Part shown: piece by piece, positions 31,228-40,331 of the stretch
Layout of the letters: every line of letters starts with the position of its first letter
How positions within the stretch are numbered: the stretch's first letter is position 1
The notes under the pieces: generated by a model
What the model saw: only the letters and a program-made list of their open reading frames with translations
The model's database searches: none
Told to the model about the DNA's origin: nothing
Program-made: the position numbers and the translations under genes
DNA from: Thalassolituus sp. UBA1087
GTDB taxonomy: Bacteria; Pseudomonadota; Gammaproteobacteria; Pseudomonadales; Oceanobacteraceae
Assembly (NCBI GenBank): GCA_002314145.1
Contig: DCCG01000028.1
Span: forward strand, 62,001 to 126,000
DNA: 64,000 nucleotides
Direction: 5' to 3'

Positions 31228-32391
31228 TTATTCGTATTCAGAAAAATATCCCCGCGGGATCAACAGATTGTCACGATTCATCTGACGGATATCCTTTTCT
31301 CCGCACAGCGCCATGGAAATATCCGCTTCCTTCTGCATAACCTCCAGTGCCCGGGTAACCCCCTGCTCGCCCATGGCACCCAGACCATAAACATAAGAAC
31401 GGCCTGCCATCGCGCCTTTGGCTCCCAGCGCCAGCGCCTTCAGTACATCCTGACCGGAGCGGATGCCGGAATCGATAAAGACTTCGGTTTTACCATCCAC
31501 GGCTTCAACAATCGAAGGCAACATACGGATGGACGACAAGGCACCATCAAGCTGGCGGCCGCCATGATTGGACACCACAATCGCATCGGCGCCGAAGTCG
31601 GCGGCTTTGCGCGCATCGTCCGGATCAAGAATACCTTTCAGTATTAATTTGCCACCCCACATTTTGCGGATGGCCTCCACTTTATCCCAATCGAGACGCG
31701 GATCGAATTGTTCTGCCGTCCAGCTGAGCAGTGACGACGCATCTTTCACGCCTTTGGCATGACCGACAATATTGCCGAAAAAGCGGCGCTTGGTCTGCAG
31801 CATTTCAAGCCCCCACCCCCACTTGCTGGCCAGGTTCAGCATGGTGGGCAAGGTCAGCTTGGGTGGTGCCGACAAACCGTTTTTCAGATCTTTATGGCGT
31901 TGCCCAAGAATCTGCAGATCCAGGGTTAATACCAGCGCAGAACAGCCCGCGTTTTTAGCACGCTGAATAATGTCAGCAAGAAATTCCTGATCCCGCATCA
32001 CATACAGCTGAAACCAGAACGGACTGCTGGTGTGCTCTGCCACATCTTCAATGGAGCAGATCGACATGGTGGACAGAGTATAAGGCACACCGAATTTTTC
32101 TGCCGCCCGGGCCGCTTTGATTTCACCGTCAGCATGCTGCATACCAAGCATGCCCACCGGCGATAACGCCAGCGGAAACGAAACCGGCTGACCAATCATT
32201 TCGCTCGCCGTCGAACGGCCATCCATATCCACCGCGACTTTCTGGCGCAGGCGGATATCAGCAAAATCAGATGAATTTTCACGGAAGGTCTGTTCGCTAT
32301 AACTGCCGGACTCGGCATAGTCATAGAACATTTTAGGAACACGTCTGCGATAGATTCTGCGCAGATCTTCAATACAGGTAATGACAGGCAT
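31228..32391 (-). CDS. lldD: FMN-dependent alpha-hydroxy-acid dehydrogenase, LldD-like
   Basis: A 387-residue member of the family that includes L-lactate dehydrogenase (quinone), mandelate dehydrogenase and glycolate oxidase. The N-terminal CIEDLRRIYRRRVPKMFYDYAESGS matches LldD in the first 30 residues. FMN-binding and active-site residues appear in LSPVGMLGMQHADGE, LYVMRD and the catalytic VVSNHGGRQLDGALSS. L-lactate is the likeliest substrate, but closely related enzymes use other 2-hydroxy acids. The start at 32391 (MPVITCIEDL) is preferred over an ATG 69 bases upstream. No lactate permease or LldR-type regulator adjoins it. Confidence 0.83.
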   Translation of the reverse strand: MPVITCIEDLRRIYRRRVPKMFYDYAESGSYSEQTFRENSSDFADIRLRQKVAVDMDGRSTASEMIGQPVSFPLALSPVGMLGMQHADGEIKAARAAEKFGVPYTLSTMSICSIEDVAEHTSSPFWFQLYVMRDQEFLADIIQRAKNAGCSALVLTLDLQILGQRHKDLKNGLSAPPKLTLPTMLNLASKWGWGLEMLQTKRRFFGNIVGHAKGVKDASSLLSWTAEQFDPRLDWDKVEAIRKMWGGKLILKGILDPDDARKAADFGADAIVVSNHGGRQLDGALSSIRMLPSIVEAVDGKTEVFIDSGIRSGQDVLKALALGAKGAMAGRSYVYGLGAMGEQGVTRALEVMQKEADISMALCGEKDIRQMNRDNLLIPRGYFSEYE

Positions 32392-32498
32392 GGCTGAAAC
32401 TTTATGCTGAAGAATTATGCTCCCAGTGTACCACTTCACCGGCGCACTCAGCAGCGCCACACCAAGACAGACTTTTCCAGCCAGTGGCGGCCTCCAGC

Positions 32499-33257
32499 TC
32501 AGACCGGATTATCAATATCCACGAATTCGACATCCAGTCCGTATTCCGCCGCCAGATATTCTCCCAGCGCCTTCACCCCATAACGTTCAGTGGCATGATG
32601 GCCGGCGCTGAAAAAATGTGTTCCGGTTTCACGTGCCAGGTGCACGGCAGGCTCATTGATTTCGCCGGTTAAGAAAGCATCGATCCCGGCATCCACCGCC
32701 AACTGCAGATAACTCTGTGCCGCACCGGTACACCAGGCAATCGTTTCGATGGTATCGGTCTCTTCACCGATATGCAGGGGCTCCCGTTGCAGGCATTCGC
32801 CTAACCAGGCGCAGAATTCTTTACCGCTCATCGGGCGTGGTAAACGGCCGATATTGCCCACGGATGCCGGGTCCGCTTCATTCAGCAGACCGTCGGTCTG
32901 CAGGTTGAGTACGTCGGCCAGCTGCGCGTTATTGCCATACACCGGATGCGCATCCAGCGGCAGATGGTAAGCAATCAGATTGATATCATGGGCCAGTAAT
33001 GCCTTCAGACGCTCCTTTTTGATGCCGGTAACCCGAGCATCTTCGCCTTTCCAGAAGTAGCCGTGGTGAACCAGCAGAGTGTCAGCGTCCATAGCAATGG
33101 CGGCATCAATTAATGCCTGATTGGCTGTCACCCCGGTGACGATACGACTGACATGTTCCCGTCCTGCCACCTGCAGACCATTCGGGCAATAATCCCGGAA
33201 ACGGCTGGTTTGCAATAAAGTGTCAAGGTGCTTCAGAAGTTCCTGTCGATTCAGCAT
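32499..33257 (-). CDS. Nif3-like dinuclear metal centre protein (YbgI family)
   Basis: A 252-residue Nif3/YbgI protein, expected to form a hexameric toroid with a two-metal site. Metal ligands are visible in TLLVHHGYFWKGED (the HH pair near residue 63) and the C-terminal FFSAGHHATERYG (His and Glu near 219-223). The function is uncertain. A GTP cyclohydrolase-type activity has been discussed for the family. It is divergently oriented to the DegS-like protease gene, which it also neighbours in Pseudomonas. Confidence 0.92.
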   Translation of the reverse strand: MLNRQELLKHLDTLLQTSRFRDYCPNGLQVAGREHVSRIVTGVTANQALIDAAIAMDADTLLVHHGYFWKGEDARVTGIKKERLKALLAHDINLIAYHLPLDAHPVYGNNAQLADVLNLQTDGLLNEADPASVGNIGRLPRPMSGKEFCAWLGECLQREPLHIGEETDTIETIAWCTGAAQSYLQLAVDAGIDAFLTGEINEPAVHLARETGTHFFSAGHHATERYGVKALGEYLAAEYGLDVEFVDIDNPV

Positions 33258-33337
33258 GATGGGCCTCGGGTCGGGTTCTGGTATTATTGGCTCTTTACTA
33301 TGCCCGCCAGTTTATGTGCCCCGGGGAGGTTCGGCAA

Positions 33338-34510
33338 ATGCGTCCGCTGCAGTCACTCATTAATATTGTTCTGGTTCCTGCGCTCACCGGGCTTGCTGTA
33401 GCGCTGGCTGTGCTGCTGTGGGCCCCGGGCCAAAGCACCCCGGCACAGTTACCGGTGTCAACGGATAATAACACTGACGGCGGTACTGTCTCCGCTGGCG
33501 GCGTGGGTACAGGTCCGGTCAGCTACGCCGACGCCGTGGATAAAGCCGCCCCGGCGGTGGTGAATATCTACACCCGCAAGGTAGTGAAGCGCGAAACTCA
33601 TCCGCTGTTTGATGATCCTTTCTTCCAGCGCTTTTTCCGCACCAACCCGGAGCCTAACGAACGTATCCAGTCCAGCCTCGGGTCCGGTGTCATCATGTCT
33701 CCGGATGGTTATGTACTGACCAATAACCATGTAATTAATGGCGCCGATCAGATTGTGGTTGCCTTACACGATGGCCGTGATGTTAACGCCAAAGTAGTGG
33801 GCACCGACCCGGAAGCAGACCTCGCTGTGCTGAAAATTGAACTGGAAGCGCTGCCGTATATTCAGGTGAAAGAAGACACCAGTCTGCGTATTGGTGATGT
33901 GGTGATGGCGATCGGTAACCCCTTTGGCGTCGGCCAGACAGTCACCCTGGGCATTGTTTCTGCCACCGGCCGGACTGAGCTTGGTATTAACACCTACGAA
34001 GACTACATCCAGACCGATGCTGCCATTAACCCCGGCAATTCCGGTGGCGCCCTGATCAACGCCCATGGTGAACTGGTGGGGATAAATACTGCTATTTATT
34101 CAAAAACCGGGGGCAACCAGGGCATCGGCTTTGCGATTCCGGCCTCGGTTGCGATGCGCACCCTGACAGATATCGCCGCTCACGGCACGACTATCCGCGG
34201 CTGGCTGGGCATTGAAGTGCAGGAATCGTCTCCCGAGTTACTGAAAGCTCTGGGACTACCGGAAGCGCTGACCGGTTTAATTGTTACCGGCATTTATGAA
34301 AACGGACCCGCGGATAAAGCCAGCCTGAATGTCGGCGATATTCTGGTAAAAATTAATGGCGAAGAAGCCGATAATGCCCGCCGCGCCATGAACCAGATCG
34401 CTGCGCTGCGTCCGGGGGATGGCATCGACCTGGAATACATCCGCAATGGTAAAGTGAAAACCACACATGCCGTTGCCGGACAGCGGGAATCCCACTCCAC
34501 GGTGGAATAA
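33338..34510 (+). CDS. algW: DegS/AlgW-like periplasmic serine protease
   Basis: A 390-residue membrane-anchored HtrA-family protease that senses envelope stress by cleaving the anti-sigma factor (MucA/RseA type). There is one N-terminal transmembrane anchor (about 7-30), then a trypsin-like domain with His131 (TNNHVING), Asp161 (EADLAVLKIE) and Ser235 (NPGNSGGALIN), and one PDZ domain (about 285-375). A single PDZ and no cleavable signal favour DegS/AlgW over DegP. The start at 33338 has a GGGGAGG site 9 bases upstream; an upstream in-frame start does not. It is next to hisC, as algW is in Pseudomonas. Confidence 0.93.
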   Translation: MRPLQSLINIVLVPALTGLAVALAVLLWAPGQSTPAQLPVSTDNNTDGGTVSAGGVGTGPVSYADAVDKAAPAVVNIYTRKVVKRETHPLFDDPFFQRFFRTNPEPNERIQSSLGSGVIMSPDGYVLTNNHVINGADQIVVALHDGRDVNAKVVGTDPEADLAVLKIELEALPYIQVKEDTSLRIGDVVMAIGNPFGVGQTVTLGIVSATGRTELGINTYEDYIQTDAAINPGNSGGALINAHGELVGINTAIYSKTGGNQGIGFAIPASVAMRTLTDIAAHGTTIRGWLGIEVQESSPELLKALGLPEALTGLIVTGIYENGPADKASLNVGDILVKINGEEADNARRAMNQIAALRPGDGIDLEYIRNGKVKTTHAVAGQRESHSTVE

Positions 34511-34611
34511 ACCAGCATCGTTTGCCAAGGTCAGTTCAGAGGAAAGATGTCCGTATCAGGTTTTACGATACGGACGGAAAAAACGGACTGAATTACCGTT
34601 GCAGAAGGCGC

Positions 34612-35670
34612 TTACAGCGACTGTAACGCATCGAGCAGAATCTGATTCTGCTCATCAGTGCCAATAGTAATACGCAGGAACTGAGCGATGCGTTCAGTTT
34701 TGAAGTGACGTACGATAATGCCCTGCTCACGTAGCGCAGCAGCAATGTCTGCCGCGTCTTTCTGTGGATGACGGGCAAACACAAAATTCGCCGCGGACGG
34801 CAGAACATCAAACCCCAGCGCCGCTAAACCGGCAGCAACCTGCTCACGACTGGCGATCACTTTATTGCAGGTTTCATGAAAGTACTCACGATCGTCAAAC
34901 GCAGCGGCAGCGCCGGCCAGCGTTACACGATCCAGCGGATAGGAATTAAAGCTGTTTTTTACCCGCTCCAGCGCTTCGATCAAATCTTCATGCCCTACCG
35001 CCAGACCAACACGCATACCGGCTAACGAGCGGGATTTGGATAAGGTCTGAGTGACCAGCAGATTCGGGTATTTATTGACCAGCGCAATGGCGCTTTCGCC
35101 ACCAAAATCGACGTAAGCTTCGTCGACTAAAACAACACTTTGGGTGTTGTGCTGCAGCAGTTTTTCAATCGCAACTAACGGCAACAAACGCCCGGTCGGT
35201 GCATTAGGATTAGGGAAAATAATACCGCTGTTTTCACCGCCGTTGATCAGGTCATCGACATCAATCTGAAATTCATCGTCGAGCGGAATCTGTTTGGCCT
35301 CGATGCCATACAGACCACAGTAAACCGGATAAAAACTGTAAGAGATATCCGGGAACAGCAGCGGTTTGCCGTGCTGAAACAAACCGTGAAACGCGTGCGC
35401 CAGCACTTCGTCCGAGCCGTTACCAACAAACACCTGACTGGTTTTTACGCCGTAATAATCTGCCACCGACTGCTTCAGCTTATCGCCGTTCGGGTCAGGG
35501 TATAAACGCAGATCATCTGTCAGTTCGGCCTGCATGGCCGCCACCGCTTTGGGTGACGGGCCATACGGGTTTTCGTTGGTATTCAGTTTTACCAGCCGCG
35601 TCATTTTCGGCTGTTCACCCGGTACATAAGGCACCAGGTTTTTAACAAACGGACTCCACAGCTGGCTCAT
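34612..35670 (-). CDS. hisC: Histidinol-phosphate aminotransferase
   Basis: A PLP enzyme of histidine synthesis. It has 352 residues. The family motifs are KLNTNENPYGPSPKA, the PNPNAPTGRLLP loop, VLVDEAYVDFGG, and the Schiff-base lysine in TLSKSRSLAGMRVGLAVG. It follows hisD by 5 bases in a hisG-hisD-hisC operon. Its 3' end converges with the protease gene across a 100-base gap. Confidence 0.97.
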   Translation of the reverse strand: MSQLWSPFVKNLVPYVPGEQPKMTRLVKLNTNENPYGPSPKAVAAMQAELTDDLRLYPDPNGDKLKQSVADYYGVKTSQVFVGNGSDEVLAHAFHGLFQHGKPLLFPDISYSFYPVYCGLYGIEAKQIPLDDEFQIDVDDLINGGENSGIIFPNPNAPTGRLLPLVAIEKLLQHNTQSVVLVDEAYVDFGGESAIALVNKYPNLLVTQTLSKSRSLAGMRVGLAVGHEDLIEALERVKNSFNSYPLDRVTLAGAAAAFDDREYFHETCNKVIASREQVAAGLAALGFDVLPSAANFVFARHPQKDAADIAAALREQGIIVRHFKTERIAQFLRITIGTDEQNQILLDALQSL

Positions 35671-35675
35671 TTGAA

Positions 35676-36980
35676 TCAGTCCTTAATGCGGAATTCAGCA
35701 CTGCGGGCGTGAGCGGTGAGGAACTCACCACGAGCCAGAACCGACGCAGTTTTACCCAGCTCTGAGGCGCCATCAGCGGAGCACATAATCAGTGACGAAC
35801 GCTTCTGGAAGTCATACACACCCAGCGGCGAAGAGAAACGCGCCGTCCCGGAGGTCGGCAGTACGTGGTTCGGTCCGGCGCAGTAATCACCCAGCGCTTC
35901 GGCAGTGTAACGGCCCATAAAGATCGCACCAGCGTGACGGATTTGCGGCAGCCAGCTTTGCGGATCTTCCACCGATAATTCCAGGTGTTCCGGCGCAATA
36001 CGGTTGGCGATGGCAATGGCATCGTCTTTATCTTTCGCCAGAATCAGCGCACCACGTTCACTTAACGAGGTACGGATAATGTCTTCACGTTCCATGGTCG
36101 GCAGCAGTTTGTCGATGGAGGCTTTTACTGCATCGAGGAAACCGGCATCGGTACTGACCAGAATCGACTGCGCATCTTCATCATGTTCAGCCTGTGAGAA
36201 CAGGTCCATGGCAATCCAATCAGCGTCGGTCTGGCCATCGCACACCACCAGAATTTCCGATGGGCCGGCAATCATATCAATGCCGACCTGCCCGAATACG
36301 GCGCGCTTGGCAGTAGCCACATAGATGTTGCCCGGGCCGACAATTTTATCCACGCCCGGCACGGTTTCAGTACCATACGCCAGCGCCGCGACCGCCTGTG
36401 CACCACCGACGGTAAATACGCGGCTGACACCGGCGGCGGCTGCCGCAGCCAGTACCAGCTGGTTCAGTTCACCGCCCGGTGTTGGCACGACCATAATAAT
36501 TTCCTGCACACCGGCAACGTGCGCCGGAATGGCATTCATCAGCACAGACGAAGGATACGCGGCTTTACCGCCCGGAACGTACAGACCCACACGATCCATG
36601 GGCGTTACTTTCTGGCCCAGCATGGTGCCGTCAGCTTCGGTGTAATCCCAGGAATCCTGTTTCTGTTTTTCGTGATAGCTGCGCACGCGCTCGGCTGCTT
36701 TCAGCAAAGCATCACGACGTTCAGCCGGTAATGAATCCAGGGCAGCCTGCAACTGTTCCTGATTCAGTTCCAGTTGTGCCATGGATTTCACATCCATACG
36801 GTCGAACTTATTGGTGTATTCGATCAGCGCCGCATCACCGCGGGTACGGATATCATAAATAATATCGGCCACGGTTTTCTGTACGTCAGCATCGGATACG
36901 GACTCCCATGACAGCAGATCATCCATCTGCTGAGCAAAATCGTTCTGGGCGGAACTGAATCGACGGATTTCAATAGTCAT
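35676..36980 (-). CDS. hisD: Histidinol dehydrogenase
   Basis: Oxidises histidinol to histidine in two NAD-dependent steps. It has 434 residues. Zinc ligands and catalytic residues appear in LFSQAEHDEDAQ (Gln/His), IAPEHLEL (Glu-His pair) and the C-terminal FLTAHARSAEFR. I chose the ATG at 36980 (MTIEIRRFSS), which has an AAGGAG ribosome-binding site and leaves 10 bases after hisG. The upstream ATG would overlap hisG. Confidence 0.97.
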   Translation of the reverse strand: MTIEIRRFSSAQNDFAQQMDDLLSWESVSDADVQKTVADIIYDIRTRGDAALIEYTNKFDRMDVKSMAQLELNQEQLQAALDSLPAERRDALLKAAERVRSYHEKQKQDSWDYTEADGTMLGQKVTPMDRVGLYVPGGKAAYPSSVLMNAIPAHVAGVQEIIMVVPTPGGELNQLVLAAAAAAGVSRVFTVGGAQAVAALAYGTETVPGVDKIVGPGNIYVATAKRAVFGQVGIDMIAGPSEILVVCDGQTDADWIAMDLFSQAEHDEDAQSILVSTDAGFLDAVKASIDKLLPTMEREDIIRTSLSERGALILAKDKDDAIAIANRIAPEHLELSVEDPQSWLPQIRHAGAIFMGRYTAEALGDYCAGPNHVLPTSGTARFSSPLGVYDFQKRSSLIMCSADGASELGKTASVLARGEFLTAHARSAEFRIKD

Positions 36981-36990
36981 TCTGTTCTCC

Positions 36991-37641
36991 TTATTTCTGT
37001 GCGTCGCGCTGACGTTCAACGGCGGCTTTCATCTGGTCAATAATCGGCTGAATCTGCGCGTGTTTTACTTTCATCGCCGCGCGGCCAGCCACCAGGCGTG
37101 AGCTGATCGGGGCGATCAGATCGCGGGCTTCCAGGCCATTGGCTTTCAGGGTGTTACCGGTGTCGACGATATCCACAATCATATCGGCCAGCCCCATAAT
37201 CGGTGCCAGCTCCATGCCGCCGTAGAGTTTAATAATATCGACCTGACGGCCCTGCTCAGCGAAATAACGTTTGGCCACGTTGACGAATTTACTCGCCACT
37301 TTTAAACGCCCCTGTGGCATTTCTGCATCCTTCAGCGCCGCTGTCATCAAACGGCAGGTGGCGATATTCAGATCCAGGGGTTCGCACAGATTATCACTGC
37401 CGTATTCCATCAGTACGTCTTTGCCGGCGACGCCCAGATCGGCGGCGCCGTATTCCACGTAAGTCGGCACGTCGGTGGCACGGATTACCACCAGCTTAAT
37501 ATGCTCATGGTTGGTATCGAAGATCAGCTTACGACTCTTTTTAATATCCTCGGCCGGATGGATACCGGCTTCCGCCAGCAGTGGCAGAGTGTCATCGAGA
37601 ATACGCCCTTTTGACAGAGCAATGGTCAGTGGTTGAGTCAT
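36991..37641 (-). CDS. hisG: ATP phosphoribosyltransferase, short form
   Basis: The first and feedback-regulated step of histidine synthesis. At 216 residues it is the short HisG-S form, lacking the C-terminal regulatory domain, so it needs HisZ, which is not in this window. Motifs are IALSKGRILDDTLPLL at the N-terminus and the PRPP loop ADMIVDIVDTGNTLKANGL near 160. It leads the hisGDC operon. Confidence 0.97.
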   Translation of the reverse strand: MTQPLTIALSKGRILDDTLPLLAEAGIHPAEDIKKSRKLIFDTNHEHIKLVVIRATDVPTYVEYGAADLGVAGKDVLMEYGSDNLCEPLDLNIATCRLMTAALKDAEMPQGRLKVASKFVNVAKRYFAEQGRQVDIIKLYGGMELAPIMGLADMIVDIVDTGNTLKANGLEARDLIAPISSRLVAGRAAMKVKHAQIQPIIDQMKAAVERQRDAQK

Positions 37642-37757
37642 GAGTTGCTGATCCTCTTTTTTCAGCGTGTTTTCAATCAGTTTCAGTTCTTACAATAACA
37701 GGCTGTGATTTTTACGTTTAAAGGTGGCGCCTGCTCACCTCAATGGCAACGCAGGCC

Positions 37758-37919
37758 GTGAAAGCGTTGGCGAAGCAGGCAGCTTTCACTCTTTTACTGA
37801 TAGCGTCGGCGAGGCCGGTGGAACAAGGCAAAAACAGGAGAGGAAGCGCAGTTTACTCGGGTAAATGAGCATTCCGAGCCTGTTTTTAACGCCGTTACGC
37901 CAACGCAGGCAGCTATCAG
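37758..37919. repeat. Modular palindromic element between hisG and murA
   Basis: Two related inverted-repeat modules in tandem. Module 1 (37758-37789) pairs gtgaaagc with gctttcac. Module 2 (37797-37919) pairs ctgatagc with gctatcag, and its right arm covers the murA stop codon. Both share the inner words agcg(t/c)tggcg or agcgtcggcg at the left and gcaggcagct at the right, while the outer stem bases differ but stay complementary. Module 2 encloses a 58-base imperfect hairpin (37830-37887, aaaaacagg/cctgttttt at its base). The word caacgcaggc recurs at 37747 and 37901. No gene lies in 37642-37915. Confidence 0.65.
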
Positions 37920-39181
37920 CCAGATATTCTGCGGATATTCGCCCCTAACTGCTGAAACTTTTCTTCAATACATTCATAGCCGCGGTCTATGTGATAGATG
38001 CGGTTTACATCGGTCGCCCCTTCCGCCATCAGCGCTGCGATCACCAATGATGCAGAAGCACGCAGATCGGTAGCCATCACCGGCGCCGCCTGCAGTTTTT
38101 CTTTACCGGTCACAATGGCGGTATTACCTTCAACGGCAATATCGGCCCCCATGCGCACCAGCTCCTGAGCATGCATAAAGCGGTTTTCAAACACCGTCTC
38201 AATCACAGTGCCGGTACCTTCGGCCAGCGCGTTAAGCACCATAAACTGCGCCTGCATATCCGTCGGAAAGGCCGGATGTGGCGCGGTTTTAACGTTGACG
38301 GCTTTGGGCCGTTTGCCATGCATATCCAGCTCAATCCAGTTGTCGCCGATGGTAATGTCTGCGCCGGCTTCTTCCAGTTTGTGCAACACGGCTTCCATAA
38401 TCACCGGATCAGTATCTTTGGTTTTCACCCGCCCACCGGTGACCGCTGCGGCCACCAGGTAGGTACCGGTTTCAATACGATCCGGCAGAACATCAAAGGA
38501 GCAGCCGTAAAGTTTTTCCACGCCTTCGATCACCATGGTGTCAGAACCGGCGCCGGAAATTTTTGCCCCCATGGCATTCAGGCAGTTAGCCAGATCCACG
38601 ACTTCAGGTTCCCGCGCAGCGTTTTCAATGGTGGTGGTTCCCTTCGCCAGTGCTGCCGCCATCATAACGTTCTCTGTGCCGGTTACAGTTACCGTGTCAA
38701 AGAAGATGTTGGCACCGGTCAGGCGTCCTCCCGGAACACGGGCTTTGATGTAGCCATCTTCCACATCCACTTCTGCCCCCAGGGCTTCCATACCGCGGAT
38801 ATGCAGATCCACCGGGCGCGAGCCGATGGCACAGCCACCTGGCAGGGAGACTTCGGCTTCACCGTAGCGGGCCAGCAGAGGGCCAAGCACCAGAATGGAT
38901 GCCCGCATGGTGCGCACCAGATCATAAGGAGCGACACAGCTTTTGATATTGGCGCAGTCGGTTTCCACTGACATGTCTTCGTCTATCGCGACTTCAACCC
39001 CCATGCAGCCAAGCAGCTCCAGCATGGTGGTAATATCGTGCAGATGAGGCAGGTTGCCAACGCGCATAACACCATCGGCCAGCAAGGTAGCTGACAGGAT
39101 AGGCAGGGCGGAGTTTTTCGCACCGGAGATACGGATTTCTCCGTTCAGCCGGTTGCCGCCCTCAATTCTCAGTTTGTCCAT
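37916..39181 (-). CDS. murA: UDP-N-acetylglucosamine 1-carboxyvinyltransferase MurA
   Basis: The first committed step of peptidoglycan synthesis. It has 421 residues in the two-domain EPSP-synthase fold. Lys22 (SGAKNSALPIL), the fosfomycin-binding Cys117 (LPGGCAIGSRPVDLH) and AFPTDMQAQFM with the catalytic Asp region are all present, so it should be a fosfomycin-sensitive type. It follows ibaG by 9 bases. Its stop codon lies inside the arm of a palindromic element. Confidence 0.98.
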   Translation of the reverse strand: MDKLRIEGGNRLNGEIRISGAKNSALPILSATLLADGVMRVGNLPHLHDITTMLELLGCMGVEVAIDEDMSVETDCANIKSCVAPYDLVRTMRASILVLGPLLARYGEAEVSLPGGCAIGSRPVDLHIRGMEALGAEVDVEDGYIKARVPGGRLTGANIFFDTVTVTGTENVMMAAALAKGTTTIENAAREPEVVDLANCLNAMGAKISGAGSDTMVIEGVEKLYGCSFDVLPDRIETGTYLVAAAVTGGRVKTKDTDPVIMEAVLHKLEEAGADITIGDNWIELDMHGKRPKAVNVKTAPHPAFPTDMQAQFMVLNALAEGTGTVIETVFENRFMHAQELVRMGADIAVEGNTAIVTGKEKLQAAPVMATDLRASASLVIAALMAEGATDVNRIYHIDRGYECIEEKFQQLGANIRRISG

Positions 39182-39190
39182 AGAAAGCTC

Positions 39191-39430
39191 TTATTCTGCG
39201 CTGGCTTTTTCAGCAGGGGTATAAGTACGGATAGATACCGCGTGCAGGCGGCCATCCGCAATGTAAGGGTTCAGCAATGCATAGACGAACTGCTGACGTT
39301 TGACAGCGTTCAGCCCTTCAAATGCGTCTCCCACGCCTTCTACGACATTGTGGTAACCGTCACCATCGACGGTCCAGCTGATTTCGGGGGATTCAGTTTG
39401 CAGGATTTGCAGAATTTCTGCCGGGGACAT
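39191..39430 (-). CDS. ibaG: BolA-family protein IbaG
   Basis: A 79-residue BolA/IbaG (YrbA) protein that partners monothiol glutaredoxins in iron-sulfur or acid-stress functions. The BolA fold is seen in DAFEGLNAVKRQQFVYALLNPYI and the invariant C-terminal HAVSIRTYTPAE. The position beside murA and the mla genes is the IbaG position, which separates it from BolA proper. Confidence 0.93.
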   Translation of the reverse strand: MSPAEILQILQTESPEISWTVDGDGYHNVVEGVGDAFEGLNAVKRQQFVYALLNPYIADGRLHAVSIRTYTPAEKASAE

Positions 39431-39551
39431 ACGGTTTACCGTTCAGATTTCGAAAGCGCGCTATGATAGCGGATTTGCGCGACGGAACGAAGCATACAGC
39501 CCGATGAATGTGACAAGCCGGGCATGAAATCCTGTTCAGACCGGATACAGA

Positions 39552-39854
39552 TCAGGTCAGCAGCGGTGCGAACAGGGGTTCCAGATCGCTGATATCAATG
39601 ATGGGGCGCATATGATCCGGCAAATGGCGGATACGTAAGGTGCAATTGGCCGTTTCTGCGGCGCGCAGCCATTCCAGCACCAGGGCGACGCCACTGCTGG
39701 ATACCTGCCCTACCCCCTGCATATCCACTGTCCATTGACTGCCGGCAGCAGTAATCAGCTCACGGCCGGGCACAATCACATCAGTGACGGTACCGTGCAG
39801 CAGATCACCACTCAGTTCCGCGGTCTGTTCATCAATGCATTTCAGTTCTGCCAT
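39552..39854 (-). CDS. mlaB: MlaB-like STAS-domain protein
   Basis: A 100-residue STAS protein, expected to bind MlaF and stabilise the MlaFEDB phospholipid transporter at the inner membrane. The TAAGSQWTVDMQGVGQVSSSGVALVLEWLR region (read in two parts) carries the conserved STAS serine loop. It lies 13 bases after mlaD. The periplasmic shuttle gene mlaC, normally between mlaD and mlaB, is not present. Confidence 0.88.
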   Translation of the reverse strand: MAELKCIDEQTAELSGDLLHGTVTDVIVPGRELITAAGSQWTVDMQGVGQVSSSGVALVLEWLRAAETANCTLRIRHLPDHMRPIIDISDLEPLFAPLLT

Positions 39855-39867
39855 CTGCTGCCCGTAA

Positions 39868-40329
39868 TCAGTTGTTTTCAGCGCTGTTAAACAGGAAACG
39901 GCCGATCAGCTCTTCCAGTACGATGGCCGACTGGGTATCGTCAATCCAGTCACCGTCTTTCAGGTAGTCAGACTCAGCGCCCACCGTCAGACCTATGTAT
40001 TTCTCACCCAGTAAGCCGGCAGTGAGAATGGATGCCGATGTATCCGTCGTCAGTGTGCTCATGGATTTATCGATCTCCATCTCCACCACCGCCGAATACC
40101 ATTCCTGGTCGAGGTAGATATCGGTTACCCGGCCGATGGTCACGCCAGACATAGAGACCTTGGCTTTTTCCGTCAGGCCGCCCAGGTTCTCAAAATGAGC
40201 TTTTATCGTGTAGGTATCGTCACTGGTCTGCAGCGTCAGACCACTGACCCGGAATGCCATCAGCACGATGGCAATGACGCCCAGAACCATAAAAGCGCCC
40301 ACACTCAGTTCAATGTAACGCATGCGCAT
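39868..40329 (-). CDS. mlaD: MlaD, MCE-domain subunit of the Mla transporter
   Basis: A 153-residue protein with one N-terminal transmembrane helix (about 7-27) and one MCE domain (about 38-118, ENLGGLTEKAKVSMSGVTIGRV). It forms the hexameric periplasmic ring that holds phospholipid. The C-terminal helix (IVLEELIGRFLF) is present. It starts 2 bases after mlaE. Two in-frame ATGs (40329 and 40323) are possible starts. Confidence 0.96.
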   Translation of the reverse strand: MRMRYIELSVGAFMVLGVIAIVLMAFRVSGLTLQTSDDTYTIKAHFENLGGLTEKAKVSMSGVTIGRVTDIYLDQEWYSAVVEMEIDKSMSTLTTDTSASILTAGLLGEKYIGLTVGAESDYLKDGDWIDDTQSAIVLEELIGRFLFNSAENN

Positions 40330-40331
40330 GT

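Noticed and set aside
37758..37919. Integron attC-like site
   Set aside because: The palindromes have complementary ends, but the core GTTRRRY/RYYYAAC pairs of attC sites and an integrase gene are absent.
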